64,000 nucleotides of DNA from Ferruginibacter sp. (GTDB taxonomy: Bacteria > Bacteroidota > Bacteroidia > Chitinophagales > Chitinophagaceae). The position numbers and the translations under genes are program-made. The notes under the pieces were generated by a model. It saw only the letters and a program-made list of their open reading frames with translations, was not told the origin of the DNA and did not search any database. Location: the NCBI GenBank assembly GCA_016786725.1, contig JAEUVU010000018.1, positions 1 to 64,000 of the forward strand. Reading direction: 5' to 3'. This document shows, piece after piece, positions 52,924-62,323 of this stretch. Position 1 is the stretch's first letter. Each line of letters opens with the position of its first letter.

Positions 52924-55056
52924 ATGGCAACCTACGATTCCAAACACGTAAAAAATATTGCGCTGCTGGGCCATGCCGGCAGCGGAAAAACCACCCTGGC
53001 CGAATGCATGCTTTTTGAGGCAGGCATTACCAAACGCCGTGGAAGCATTGCTGCAGGAAACACCGTAAGTGATTACCACGAACTTGAAACCGAAAGGCAG
53101 AGTTCGGTATTCTCATCGCTGCTGCACACCCCCTGGAAGGATTATAAGATCAATATTATTGATACACCGGGCTACGATGATTTTGCAGGCGAAGTGATAA
53201 GCGCCCTGAGGGTGGCTGATGCCGGTGTGATGGTTTTAAATGCTGCTATGGGTGTGGAAGTGGGTACAGATATCATCTGGGAATATACCAACAGTTATAA
53301 AACACCAACCATTTTTGTTGTTAATCAGCTTGATCATACAGGTGCAGATTTCGACCGTACACTGGCCGATGCAAGATCTCACTTTGGAGCTAATGTGGTG
53401 GCGGTGCAGTATCCTGTGCAAACCGGTGCAGGCTTTAATGCCATTGTTGATGTGCTTAATATGGTGATGTATAAATTTGGCCCTGATGGCGGCAAGCCGG
53501 AAAAAATGGCGATACCAGATGAAGAAAAAGCAAAGGCCGATCAGCTGCATAAAGAACTGATTGAAACCATCGCATCCAATGATGAGAACCTGATGGAAAA
53601 ATACTTTGATAAGGGAGAGCTTACCGAAGAAGAAATGAAAGCCGGCCTGCATGCTTCCATGATCGTGCATGATATATTTCCCCTGTTTTGTGCAAGCGCC
53701 GAAAAGGATATGGGCGTTGGCCGCATCATGAGCTTTATAGATTATGTGTGCCCGGCTGCTTATGAAATGCCGGCACAAAAAACAAAAGCAGGTAAGGAAT
53801 TGCCTTGTGATGTAAACGGGCCGCCCTGTATTTTTATTTTTAAAACGATCATAGAACCGCATATTGGCGAACTGAGTTTGTTTAAAGTGTACAGCGGCAG
53901 CATAAAAGCCGGTATGGAACTGGTGAATGAAAACACCGGCGTTACAGAAAAAATAAACCAGTTGTTTTTATTAGAAGGCCATAACCGCCTGCCGGTGCAG
54001 GAACTGGTGGCGGGTGATATTGGCGCTACCATTAAATTACGTTCTACCCATGTTAATAATACGCTGCACGAAAAAGGCGTGAACCTGGAGCTGGAAGCCA
54101 TCGTTTTTCCACACCCTAATGTTACCGTTTCAATTTCTTCGGTTAATAAAGGCGATGAAGAAAAACTTTCCAATGCACTGCATACATTAAGGGAAGAAGA
54201 TGCCAGCATGCATTTTGAAGTGTCGCCTGAAATAAAACAAACGCTGGTGCATTGCCAGGGCGAACTGCACCTGAAAGTATTGCAATGGAAAATTGAACAC
54301 ATACATAAACTGGATGTGAAATTTGATAAACCAAAAATTCCTTATCGTGAAACCATCAGCCGCCGGGCAGAATCGAATTACCGCCATAAAAAGCAAAGCG
54401 GCGGCGCCGGGCAGTTTGCCGAAGTGTACATGCGCATTGAACCCTGGTATGAGGGCATGCCCAACCCTGAAGGTTTGAACCTGCGCCATAAAGAAGAAAT
54501 TGACCTTGACTGGGGTGGCAAACTTGTTTTTTGCAATTGTATTGTTGGTGGCGCTATTGATACCCGTTTTCTTCCTTCTATATTAAAAGGTGTGATGGAG
54601 AAAATGCAGAATGGCCCCTTAACCGGTAGTTATGCAAGAGATATTCGTGTGAGTGTGTATGATGGCAAGATGCATGATGTTGACAGCAATGATATTTCTT
54701 TTAAGATAGCAGGCTTACATGCATTTCGCCAGGCATTTATTGAGGCTGATCCGCAATTGCTTGAACCAATTTATACTGTTGAAGTATTTTGCCCCGATGA
54801 AATGGTTGGCGCTGTAATGGGCGACCTGCAGACCCGTATGGGTGTGGTGGAAGGCATGCAGGCCGAAGGGCATTTTGAAAAAATAACAGCCAAAGTACCG
54901 CTGGCGCAGATGCATCAATACTCATCATCGCTGCGAAGCTTAACACAGGGCCGTGCCCGTTTCAATATGTACTTTGATTCGTATGCACCGGTTGCTTTTG
55001 AAGTGCAGCGGAAGCTGATGGAGGCGTATAGCAAGCATGAAGTGTTGCAGGATTGA
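52924..55056 (+). CDS. Elongation factor G-like GTPase (EF-G paralogue)
   Basis: 710 aa with EF-G domain order. G1 LLGHAGSGKTTLAE (~14-27), switch I without the canonical RGITI (here ERQSSVFSSL), G3 DTPGYDDF where the catalytic His of DTPGH is Tyr, G4 NQLD instead of NKxD. Domain IV has SGGAGQFAEVYMRIEP and domain V EVFCPDEMVGAVMGDLQTRMG. This is the EF-G-like subgroup distinct from canonical FusA; members may act in ribosome recycling or have slow GTPase. No str operon context here, supporting a secondary copy. Confidence 0.88.
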   Translation: MATYDSKHVKNIALLGHAGSGKTTLAECMLFEAGITKRRGSIAAGNTVSDYHELETERQSSVFSSLLHTPWKDYKINIIDTPGYDDFAGEVISALRVADAGVMVLNAAMGVEVGTDIIWEYTNSYKTPTIFVVNQLDHTGADFDRTLADARSHFGANVVAVQYPVQTGAGFNAIVDVLNMVMYKFGPDGGKPEKMAIPDEEKAKADQLHKELIETIASNDENLMEKYFDKGELTEEEMKAGLHASMIVHDIFPLFCASAEKDMGVGRIMSFIDYVCPAAYEMPAQKTKAGKELPCDVNGPPCIFIFKTIIEPHIGELSLFKVYSGSIKAGMELVNENTGVTEKINQLFLLEGHNRLPVQELVAGDIGATIKLRSTHVNNTLHEKGVNLELEAIVFPHPNVTVSISSVNKGDEEKLSNALHTLREEDASMHFEVSPEIKQTLVHCQGELHLKVLQWKIEHIHKLDVKFDKPKIPYRETISRRAESNYRHKKQSGGAGQFAEVYMRIEPWYEGMPNPEGLNLRHKEEIDLDWGGKLVFCNCIVGGAIDTRFLPSILKGVMEKMQNGPLTGSYARDIRVSVYDGKMHDVDSNDISFKIAGLHAFRQAFIEADPQLLEPIYTVEVFCPDEMVGAVMGDLQTRMGVVEGMQAEGHFEKITAKVPLAQMHQYSSSLRSLTQGRARFNMYFDSYAPVAFEVQRKLMEAYSKHEVLQD

Positions 55057-55136
55057 AAACCAGATGGGCCGGGCTTTTAAAGTTCTGCTGTTTCTTTTAC
55101 GCAATGGTCCGTTTACAAGCCAAATGTGCCGTGGCT

Positions 55137-55718
55137 TTAGTTAAAAACAGTAACAACCGGAATAGTAAATTGTGCCACTTCATTCAAAAGGGCTGGTTTA
55201 GCAGTTTTAAGCGATTTTAAAAAATTATCAATATCGTTACCATAACTCCTTGTGCTAACACCAAATAACATAATGCCTTTTTTAAGTGATTTATCGGTAA
55301 AGGTTTTGTAACGGTAAACATTTCGCTCAACGATCTCCCTTGTTTTTCCATCGGCAGAGTTGGCGCTTAATAAAAAATCGAGCAGGTATTCGCCATTTTT
55401 CTGAAACACTTCATAATTTATTAAGGGATTTGTCTCTTTCATTTTTTTAAGTTCATCCATCTTGGCTGTTACTACGTCTTTGAGGCTAAAATTCCCCAGG
55501 CTTACCTCTATCAAAACCATTGTTTTGAATTTATTGAGGTTATCACCTGCGGTAATGTATTCCTGTTTATATAGATCAGCAGCAGGATGGGCTGTCCAGA
55601 CAAGTGTATGTGCCTTCTTGCCAATTATAATTGGCCCGGGTATGTTTAATTTGTCAACAGGTTTTTGAGCGCTGGTAAAAAAAGGGAGAAGAAGTAAAAA
55701 TGAAAGAATTGATTTCAT
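55137..55718 (-). CDS. Exported protein of unknown function
   Basis: 193 aa from the Met at 55718 (frame open to 55775, but that would overlap psuG and only this start begins a signal peptide: KSILSFLLLLPFFTSAQ). Mature part mixed alpha/beta with VLIEVSLGNFSLKDVVTAKMDELKK and NGEYLLDFLLSANS, which resembles small secreted Bacteroidota proteins of ~190 aa. No motif identifies it. Same strand as psuG/pfkB, 38 nt after psuG. Confidence 0.72.
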   Translation of the reverse strand: MKSILSFLLLLPFFTSAQKPVDKLNIPGPIIIGKKAHTLVWTAHPAADLYKQEYITAGDNLNKFKTMVLIEVSLGNFSLKDVVTAKMDELKKMKETNPLINYEVFQKNGEYLLDFLLSANSADGKTREIVERNVYRYKTFTDKSLKKGIMLFGVSTRSYGNDIDNFLKSLKTAKPALLNEVAQFTIPVVTVFN

Positions 55719-55755
55719 AATTTGTTCTTTGAATTGATACAGTAAAGTAAAGCTA

Positions 55756-56676
55756 TTATTTGGTTTGCATTGCAAACGCCACAGCTATTTTGGCCCCCAG
55801 CGCTGCATTGTGCAAAATCAATGCAATATTTGATTGCAGGCTTTCACCTGCTGTGTGTTTTGCAAGCCAGGAGAGTAAGAATGGTGTTATCTCTTTTCCT
55901 TTCACCTGTTCTTTATCAGCAGCAGCCAGGGCAGTGAGGATATGTTTTTCCATTTCATCCTTTGGTATTTCCAGCGATGGAGGTAATGGATTTGCAATGA
56001 GTACCGAACCTTCCAGCCCCATTGCCCATTTGGTTTTCAGCATAGCAGCAATTTCTTCCGGCGTATCAAGCCGCAGGGGAGAAGGATAGCCGCTGTAGGA
56101 AGAATAGAAACCGGGTAACTGATCCTGCCCATAAGTAACCACAGGAATTCCCTTCGTTTCAAAATACTCCAGGGTAAGACCGATATCTAAAATTGATTTT
56201 ACCCCTGCTGATACAACAGCAACCGAAGTTTGCGCCATCTCAGTAAGATCGGCAGAAATATCCATGCTGTTTTCTGCACCACGATGTACACCACCGGTGC
56301 CACCGGTTACAAATATTTTTAAACCTGCCATTGCTGTGATACGCATGGTAGCCGCAACGGTGGTGGCGCCATTCAGTTTTTTGCTGAGTACATACGGTAT
56401 ATCACGCAGGCTTACTTTCCAAACGCCTTTGGCATTGCCAAATAATTCAAGCTGTTGTTTGGTCAATCCCACATAGCATTTCCCATCCATGATGGCAATG
56501 GTAGCGGGAGTGGCTCCGTTTGACCTTACCATATCTTCCACTGCAATGGCCGTGTCAACATTTTTTGGATAAGGCATACCATGAGAAATGATGGTGCTTT
56601 CCAATGCAACAACAGGCCTGCCTTGCTGCAAAGCCTGTTCTACTTCCGGTAAAATATGTAGTAGCGGATGAGCCAT
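55756..56676 (-). CDS. psuG: Pseudouridine-5'-phosphate glycosidase
   Basis: 306 aa. VALESTIISHGMPYPKN with Glu 26, KVSLRDIP with Lys 87, FVTGGTGGVHRGAE, SMDISADL with Asp 139 (Mn-binding position), and VSAGVKSILDI with Lys 160; these match the catalytic and metal residues of the PsuG/YeiN family. It splits pseudouridine 5'-phosphate into uracil and ribose 5-phosphate. Overlaps the upstream kinase gene by 1 nt (TAATG), forming a two-gene salvage operon. Confidence 0.95.
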   Translation of the reverse strand: MAHPLLHILPEVEQALQQGRPVVALESTIISHGMPYPKNVDTAIAVEDMVRSNGATPATIAIMDGKCYVGLTKQQLELFGNAKGVWKVSLRDIPYVLSKKLNGATTVAATMRITAMAGLKIFVTGGTGGVHRGAENSMDISADLTEMAQTSVAVVSAGVKSILDIGLTLEYFETKGIPVVTYGQDQLPGFYSSYSGYPSPLRLDTPEEIAAMLKTKWAMGLEGSVLIANPLPPSLEIPKDEMEKHILTALAAADKEQVKGKEITPFLLSWLAKHTAGESLQSNIALILHNAALGAKIAVAFAMQTK

Positions 56677-57602
56677 TACTCTTCGTAGTATTTGGAAACC
56701 TGCTGTAATAATTTTTCCTGTGTAAGATGTGTGGCGATAGCGCCTTTTACCTGCAAAATTTCTGCTGATAAAGTATGTGCAGTACGCAGGCTGTTCAGGT
56801 TGTCTTTACCAAAATATTTTGAGAGGATAAAACCGCTCACCGATCCATCGCCTGCGCCGGTACAATCAACCACGCTGGCATTGGGGGCATTCAGTTTAAG
56901 TGTTTCTGTTTTTTTATACAGGGCCGATCCTTCAGCGCCCTGGTGCAGCCAGATGTATTGTATGCCCCTGTCTAACAGTTCTTTTATCTGTGCTTCTGTA
57001 GTGGTGGCTTCTTCGCTGCACAGTGCAGGCAGTTCGTCTTCGTTGGGTGTAATTAAATAAAGCCCGTCCAAATGAGCAGCAGCAATTTTTTTTGCCGGCG
57101 GCACCGATGCCGGTTCAATGATCATCCTGATCTTGTTGAGGTTGGTAAAATGTATCAGCCAGTTTACCGATTCTACGCTGATGTTGGCATCAACTAAAAT
57201 ATAATCGGCATTGCTTAAGAGTTCTTCTTTTTGCTGCAGGTACTCAGGCGTTATTAAATGCAAAGCTGCATTGATGATCATGGCAGTAAACATCGAGCCA
57301 TCAGTATTGATGAGTGCCGTGTATTTACCGGTGGGCACTTCGGCAGTAATGGATGCATCCAGCTGCATACCTGTATCGGTGCATTCCTTTTTCAGCCACT
57401 CGCCATCGGCATCATTGCCAAAAACAGAAATAAGCTGTACCGGAATATCCAACAGGCCAAGCTGGTGGGCAATATTACGGGCCACACCGCCTGCCGTACG
57501 GGTGCTGGTAACTTCGTTGGTGGTGTGCATCATCATTTTTTCTCTTGCATGAAAGAGCTCGTCCACCAGCGCAGCGCCTATGCAGATAACGGGTTTTGCC
57601 AT
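56676..57602 (-). CDS. PfkB-family sugar kinase, likely pseudouridine kinase
   Basis: 308 aa ribokinase-family enzyme: TAGGVARNIAHQLGLLD near the N-terminus, ITPNEDELPAL (~180), and the catalytic DCTGAGDGSVSGFI (~245) with the anion-hole GAGD. Its direct coupling to psuG makes pseudouridine (to pseudouridine 5'-phosphate) the probable substrate, i.e. PsuK; family features alone do not prove it. Confidence 0.88.
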   Translation of the reverse strand: MAKPVICIGAALVDELFHAREKMMMHTTNEVTSTRTAGGVARNIAHQLGLLDIPVQLISVFGNDADGEWLKKECTDTGMQLDASITAEVPTGKYTALINTDGSMFTAMIINAALHLITPEYLQQKEELLSNADYILVDANISVESVNWLIHFTNLNKIRMIIEPASVPPAKKIAAAHLDGLYLITPNEDELPALCSEEATTTEAQIKELLDRGIQYIWLHQGAEGSALYKKTETLKLNAPNASVVDCTGAGDGSVSGFILSKYFGKDNLNSLRTAHTLSAEILQVKGAIATHLTQEKLLQQVSKYYEE

Positions 57603-57738
57603 GGTGGCAAAAGTAAGGAAAACAACTGTGTGGTAAAACAGGACCGGGATCAGTTTTTTTGCTTACCGGCATCATACTTTCTGCAGGTGCAGCGCTGTAT
57701 TTTGTAATAGAAATATTTTTCATCTAAAACAGTTTTTT

Positions 57739-58320
57739 ATGAAAAAGATATTATTACTGGCACTGCTGTTTCCGGTATTGGCCGGGTACGCACAGAAATG
57801 GGAAAAAAAGTACGATTATGTTGACAATTGTGTGTGTGGACTTTCCAAGGTAAAAAAAGATGGTAAGATTGGGTATGTAACCAATACAGGTGTTGAAATT
57901 ATAAAGCCACAGTATGATGACGGCTTAACATTCAACGAAGGTTATACCGCCGTGAAAAAAGGGGAAAAATGGCTCTTCCTCGACAGTACCGGCAAAGCCA
58001 TTACAGAAGCCATTTTTGATGATGCCATGAGTTTTAAAAATGGGTTTGCATCTGTATCAAAAAATAACCTGTACGGTTTTATCAACACCCAGGGGGAGAT
58101 GGTGATACCCTGCAGTTTCAGCAATGCCCGCAGTTTTTCTGAAGGGCTTGCACCGGCTGCCAATGCCAAAGGTTATTGGGGATATATAAACAACAAGGGC
58201 GAATGGGCAATAAAACCCGAATATGATTTTACCGACAACTTTGAGAATGGCGAAGCCAGGGTAATGAAAGGGGAGAAAGTGTTTTATATTGATCAACATA
58301 ATAAAATGCTGCACCAGTAA
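57739..58320 (+). CDS. WG-repeat exported protein
   Basis: 193 aa with signal peptide (KILLLALLFPVLAGYAQ) and about four WG-type repeats (KIGYVTNTGVEIIKPQYDD, GEKWLFLDSTGKAITEAIFD, LYGFINTQGEMVIPCSF, YWGYINNKGEWAIKPEYD) of ~35 residues each, predicted to form a small beta-propeller-like surface protein. Role unknown. Divergent from the pseudouridine operon, with a 136-base shared promoter region. Confidence 0.88.
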   Translation: MKKILLLALLFPVLAGYAQKWEKKYDYVDNCVCGLSKVKKDGKIGYVTNTGVEIIKPQYDDGLTFNEGYTAVKKGEKWLFLDSTGKAITEAIFDDAMSFKNGFASVSKNNLYGFINTQGEMVIPCSFSNARSFSEGLAPAANAKGYWGYINNKGEWAIKPEYDFTDNFENGEARVMKGEKVFYIDQHNKMLHQ

Positions 58321-58511
58321 GCATGGTTTAAAAAAAATGCATAGAGCGTGCATAGAGCGAAGGGCGGGCAACTGTGTATCTGGTTAACAACTAAGCGACT
58401 ACAGCAGTTCATGGAAGCAGCGTACCTGCAATAGTATAAGAGGAAAGCAATTAAATAATCTCTTTAAAAGATATTGTTTCGTATCTATATAGTTATTGTT
58501 AGCAGCAGATT

Positions 58512-59468
58512 TTAGAACGGTAAGTCATCGACAGCCTCTTCCTTCTCTTGAATTTTCACATAGTCCTCTTTCCAATCTGTACGCTTCAGAAATTTTAGTT
58601 TCTTATCCTCATCAAATAATAAATTGGATATCGTCAAAGTGATTTCTTTTCTATTAGCAGATTTCCCCCATAAAGAAAACTCATCCCAAGGCATAACTTC
58701 TAGTTCTTTAAAGCTTCGTGCATTAAGTAATTGTTTTAAGTCTTGAAGTCCTTCAATATAAAAATTATATGGGATTTCAAGTTTTGTTCGCAAGGTTTCT
58801 ACCAAAGGATGATTAATCATTAAGATTTTATTAATTTCCTCTGTTTGACCTTTATTCTCATCACTTAAGAAATTTACAAGTTTATTTAAAGTCTGCGCCG
58901 TTTTCTCTAAATTTCTAATAAGGCTTATTTCCTTGATTCTTGTTTGCTCTTCCAAAAATCTTTGAAACAGCCCGGCCAGCTGCTCTTTCAAATATCTCGT
59001 AATGTCTGAAGCAGTTTCAAATCCCTTAATATTGTTGTTTGTATTAAGATTTTTTACTTCTTCAATAAATTCGTAAATCCTCCTGTCATCAACATATCTA
59101 TATTTCATTGCCTCATTATCTTTATTTAGAAGGAATGTTTCATATTCAGCCAAAACATTTTTTTCGATAAATATATATATCTGCTTATTTTCTTTAATAG
59201 CCGTTCTTAATTCGATTTGCGAAACAGAACTATTATTTCTTTTAGATTCGCTTCCAAACCTTCCTCCAATTATTGAAACAAGTATATCGACAGATTTTAT
59301 TTCTTTATAACAATATTCTTCCAATGCTTCTTCTTTGCCATAAGGAATATCACCTTCTTCATTTCTAAGCGGTTCATATCCTAAATTATCTATAAATGCA
59401 TCGATGTCAGATCTGACTTGTTTAAAGTCATAAAAAGTAGAGCTGATGAAAAGTCTAGGTTTTGCCAT
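58512..59468 (-). CDS. DUF4062-domain protein, standalone
   Basis: 318 aa. N-terminal DUF4062 domain: RLFISSTFYDFKQVRSDIDAF, ILVSIIGGRFG and SVSQIELRTAIKENKQIYIF (TIR/SLOG-like Rossmann fold with conserved SST and IGGRFG). The C-terminal ~170 residues are helical, ending in a ~50-residue acidic/basic region (WKEDYVKIQEKEEAVDDLPF). The domain is found in NTPase-linked immune and anti-phage proteins, often fused to an NTPase; none is present here. Base composition is clearly more AT-rich than its neighbours, and palindromic repeats lie upstream. Confidence 0.82.
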   Translation of the reverse strand: MAKPRLFISSTFYDFKQVRSDIDAFIDNLGYEPLRNEEGDIPYGKEEALEEYCYKEIKSVDILVSIIGGRFGSESKRNNSSVSQIELRTAIKENKQIYIFIEKNVLAEYETFLLNKDNEAMKYRYVDDRRIYEFIEEVKNLNTNNNIKGFETASDITRYLKEQLAGLFQRFLEEQTRIKEISLIRNLEKTAQTLNKLVNFLSDENKGQTEEINKILMINHPLVETLRTKLEIPYNFYIEGLQDLKQLLNARSFKELEVMPWDEFSLWGKSANRKEITLTISNLLFDEDKKLKFLKRTDWKEDYVKIQEKEEAVDDLPF

Positions 59469-59610
59469 GTAGAAAATTATTACGCTGCAATGTATAAAAT
59501 ATTTAATTTGTTTCGCAATTAAATCGCTTTGCTAAATACTCTATAAGGTATATCGTACAAGAGTGAGGCGCACTGAAGCTTAATAGCAGTACAAAACCAT
59601 TACCCATAAA

Positions 59611-59780
59611 CAGCCCAGGCGGGGCGAAAGGTTGGTAGAGGAACAGATATTTTAATTTAGAAAGCCCCATCGGGGCGACAGGCTATTTCGAAAAATTCTT
59701 CGCTTTGATCTGTCGCCCCGATGGGGCTTTAATTATGTAGGGTTAACTTATACTACCAATCTGTCGCCTCTACGGGGCTG
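59611..59780. repeat. Nested palindromic element (GCCCCG...CGGGGC type)
   Basis: Inner inverted repeat 59661-59681 with 59710-59730, perfect over 21 bases (AAAGCCCCATCGGGGCGACAG and complement), loop 28 nt. Outer, imperfect pair 59611-59638 with 59753-59780 (CAGCCC...TTGGTAG and complement). This GCCCC-n-GGGGCGACAG-n-TTGGTAG family is a dispersed intergenic repeat in Bacteroidota. It lies between the DUF4062 and lpdA genes. Confidence 0.88.
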
Positions 59781-59784
59781 TAAA

Positions 59785-61173
59785 CTAAATATCCGTAGCC
59801 TCGCCATAAGCCACAGCAGTAGCTTCTTTCAAAGCTTCGCTCATGGTAGGGTGAGGGTGTACTGCATTTAATATTTCGTGTGCAGTGGTTTCTAATTTAC
59901 GGGCAACCACAGCTTCGGCAATCATATCGGTAACACCTGCGCCAATGATATGGCAGCCTAAAAATTCACCGTACTTGGCATCGTACACCACTTTTACAAA
60001 ACCTTCGGTAGCGCCTGCAGCCACAGCCTTACCGCTGGCAACAAAAGGAAACTTACCAACCTTCACTTCATAACCAGCATCTTTGGCTGCTTTCTCAGTA
60101 TAACCTACGCTGGCAATTTCCGGACTGCAATATGTACAACCCGGTATATTGTTATAATCCATCGGCTCGGGATGATGGCCGCTTAAATGTTCGGCTGCAT
60201 TAATACCTTCTTTGCTGGCCACGTGTGCAAGCGCCTGGCCCGGTGTGCAATCGCCGATGGCATAAACACCCTGTACATTGGTTTGGCCGTTTGCATCAAC
60301 AATGATCTTTCCTTTTTCGGTTTTAATACCCAATGCTTCAAGGCCGATGTTCTCAATGTTTGCAACAACACCTACAGCACTTAATAAAATATCTGCTTCA
60401 AGCACCACTTCGCCATTTTGACTTTTGACTTTTGCCTTTACACCTTCACCACTTGTATCAACACTCAGTACTTCACTGCTGGTCATGATGGTCATGCCCT
60501 GCTTTTTAAAATTCTTTTCCAGTTCCTTGCTGATATCCTCATCTTCAACAGGCACCAACCTTGGCATAAACTCAACCATAGTTACTTTAGTGCCCATGCT
60601 GTTGTAGAAATAGGCAAACTCACTTCCGATAGCGCCGCTTCCGCAAACGATCATGCTTTTTGGCTGCTCAGGTAAAACCATCGCTTCACGATAACCGACA
60701 ATTTTTTTACCATCAATCGGCATGGTAGGTAATTCCCGTGCCCTGCCGCCTGTGGCGATGATAATGTTCTTTGCTTCAACAGTTTGTTTGGAGCCGTCTG
60801 CTGCCGTTACTTCTAATTTGGTTGCAGCAACCAGTTTACCGGTTCCCATGATCACATCTATCTTGTTCTTCTTCATGAGGAACTGGATGCCTTTGCTCAT
60901 TTTATCGGCCACGCCGCGGCTACGGGTGATAACGCCGCCAAAATTGGCAGTAGGGTTTTCTATATTGATACCATAGCTGGTTGCATGTTTTGCATATTCA
61001 AATATCTGGGCGCTTTTAAGCAATGCTTTGGTAGGTATGCAACCCCAGTTGAGGCAAATGCCGCCGAGGCTTTCACGTTCTACAATTGCTACTTTTTTAC
61101 CAAGCTGGCTTGCCCTGATTGCAGCAGGGTAACCGCCGGGGCCGCTTCCGAGTACTATTACGTCGTATGCCAT
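59785..61173 (-). CDS. lpdA: Dihydrolipoyl dehydrogenase
   Basis: 462 aa flavoprotein. FAD site VIVLGSGPGGYPAAIRASQLG, redox pair in GGICLNWGCIPTKALLKS (Cys 41 and Cys 46), NAD site MIVCGSGAIGSEFAYFYNSMG, second FAD motif VYAIGDCTPGQALAHVASKEG, and catalytic His-Glu in VHPHPTMSEALKEA near the C-terminus. E3 component of 2-oxo-acid dehydrogenases; no partner E1/E2 genes in the window. Confidence 0.96.
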   Translation of the reverse strand: MAYDVIVLGSGPGGYPAAIRASQLGKKVAIVERESLGGICLNWGCIPTKALLKSAQIFEYAKHATSYGINIENPTANFGGVITRSRGVADKMSKGIQFLMKKNKIDVIMGTGKLVAATKLEVTAADGSKQTVEAKNIIIATGGRARELPTMPIDGKKIVGYREAMVLPEQPKSMIVCGSGAIGSEFAYFYNSMGTKVTMVEFMPRLVPVEDEDISKELEKNFKKQGMTIMTSSEVLSVDTSGEGVKAKVKSQNGEVVLEADILLSAVGVVANIENIGLEALGIKTEKGKIIVDANGQTNVQGVYAIGDCTPGQALAHVASKEGINAAEHLSGHHPEPMDYNNIPGCTYCSPEIASVGYTEKAAKDAGYEVKVGKFPFVASGKAVAAGATEGFVKVVYDAKYGEFLGCHIIGAGVTDMIAEAVVARKLETTAHEILNAVHPHPTMSEALKEATAVAYGEATDI

Positions 61174-61212
61174 GAGAAATTAAAAATTAAGAATTAAAAA
61201 TTAGGAATTGTG
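61174..61212. repeat. AT-rich repeat, one of an inverted pair
   Basis: GAAATTAAAAATTAAGAATT-type sequence. Its near-inverse (ATTCCTAATTCCTAATTGTC...) is at 62396-62430, so the pair flanks the 61427-62323 gene. Such AATTAAGAATTAAAAATTAGGAATT blocks are dispersed in many Bacteroidota genomes. Confidence 0.6.
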
Positions 61213-61258
61213 CTGCTTTTGATAGCTGGCAGGCTGCAAATTTAGTCTGAAAGGGGGG

Positions 61259-61275
61259 ATTAGCCAAAAGCTAAT
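61259..61275. repeat. Small hairpin ATTAGC-CAAAA-GCTAAT
   Basis: 6-bp stem with a 5-base loop, flanked by GGGGGG (left) and GGGGG (right). Part of a dispersed 'ccccctaattagcttttggc' type element; no T-tract. Confidence 0.55.
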
Positions 61276-61289
61276 TTGGGGGTGTATTT

Positions 61290-61357
61290 GTCATTTCGAC
61301 AATAGGAGAAATCTATTGTTTTTTTTAGATCAGATGTCTCCTATCGTCGACATGACA
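61290..61357. repeat. Dispersed inverted repeat GTCATTTCGACAATAGGAGAAATC
   Basis: 61290-61314 and, inverted, 61327-61357 (AGATCAGATGTCTCCTATCGTCGACATGAC) share TCGACrATAGGAGAA. A small IR element of a type widespread in Bacteroidota intergenic DNA (TCATTTCGACGAAGGAGAAATCT). It interrupts the region upstream of the thioredoxin/M23-like gene, whose early frame opens inside it. Confidence 0.75.
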
Positions 61358-61426
61358 GGAAACGAGATGAAGCATGTTTTAACTTTTTTTGAAGCAAGGC
61401 TTCGGCATTTCTGCTTATTTTTAAGG

Positions 61427-62323
61427 ATGATTAAAAGATTATTATTCTGTTGCACTTTCCTGATGCTTATTGCCGTATCTGATGCTCAGAAAATTGCCAA
61501 AGTAAAAATGGAGGATGTGGTTAAGTCTTTCTCTGCAAACAATGATACAACCTATGTTGTTAATTTCTGGGCTACCTTTTGCAAGCCTTGTATTGAAGAG
61601 ATACCTGATTTTATTAAAATAACAGAACGGTATAAAAGTAAAAAAGTAAAACTGCTGCTGGTGAGCTTAGACCTGCCAGCTTTTTATCCTGCCAGGATCG
61701 CTGCCTTTGTAAAAAAGAATAATTACAATACCAATCATGCCTGGCTTAATGAAACCAATGCCGATATTTTTTGTCCGATGATAGACCCTAAGTGGAGCGG
61801 CGCAATACCGGCTACCCTCATTGTAAATAATAAAACCGGCTATAAAAAATTTACTGAAGCCCAGATAAGTGCGGAGGATTTTGAGAAGTCTTTGAAGGAG
61901 GCGATAGGTGGGAATGCGATGAACAAGTATGTGGCGCCGATGAATGATGCTGGGATTGATGATTATCAATCAAGGCAAGCCAAAAGAGTTTTCCCATCTC
62001 ATGGAGATGGTAATTATGTAACTACTTTTAAATCGAATGACAGTTCTGTTTATTCAATAACGGGCGGTAAAGTAAGTACGGTAGTCAGGATAGATGATAT
62101 AAAGGTTGTCATTATCCAAAATGAGAAAATGTTTTATACTTACTCCAATCTTGGATCAACAAAAATTAAGACAGGTGATGTGGTAAAACCAAATCAATTA
62201 ATTGGGTTTGCTACAAATGATTTTGATGAAGACAAACCAACACTTGAACTTTATGTGAGTGATGATGATGGAAAAGGTATTATTCTTTCAAAGGGAAACT
62301 TTATTGAACGAAAAATTAATTAA
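61427..62323 (+). CDS. Thioredoxin-fold protein fused to degenerate M23-like domain
   Basis: 298 aa from the ATG at 61427, which has AAGG just before it and starts a signal peptide (RLLFCCTFLMLIAVSDAQ); the frame is open from 61316 through a repeat, which I reject. First domain (~25-175) is TlpA/ResA-like: VVNFWATFCKPCIEEIP with CxxC, then LLVSLDLP and IPATLIV (cis-Pro). Second domain (~185-298) resembles an M23/LytM peptidase core (VFPSHGDGNY, GGKVSTVV, IIQNEKMFYTYSNLGS, GDVVKPNQLIGF) but has no visible HxxxD/HxH zinc motif, so it is probably a non-catalytic M23-like fold. Confidence 0.8.
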   Translation: MIKRLLFCCTFLMLIAVSDAQKIAKVKMEDVVKSFSANNDTTYVVNFWATFCKPCIEEIPDFIKITERYKSKKVKLLLVSLDLPAFYPARIAAFVKKNNYNTNHAWLNETNADIFCPMIDPKWSGAIPATLIVNNKTGYKKFTEAQISAEDFEKSLKEAIGGNAMNKYVAPMNDAGIDDYQSRQAKRVFPSHGDGNYVTTFKSNDSSVYSITGGKVSTVVRIDDIKVVIIQNEKMFYTYSNLGSTKIKTGDVVKPNQLIGFATNDFDEDKPTLELYVSDDDGKGIILSKGNFIERKIN

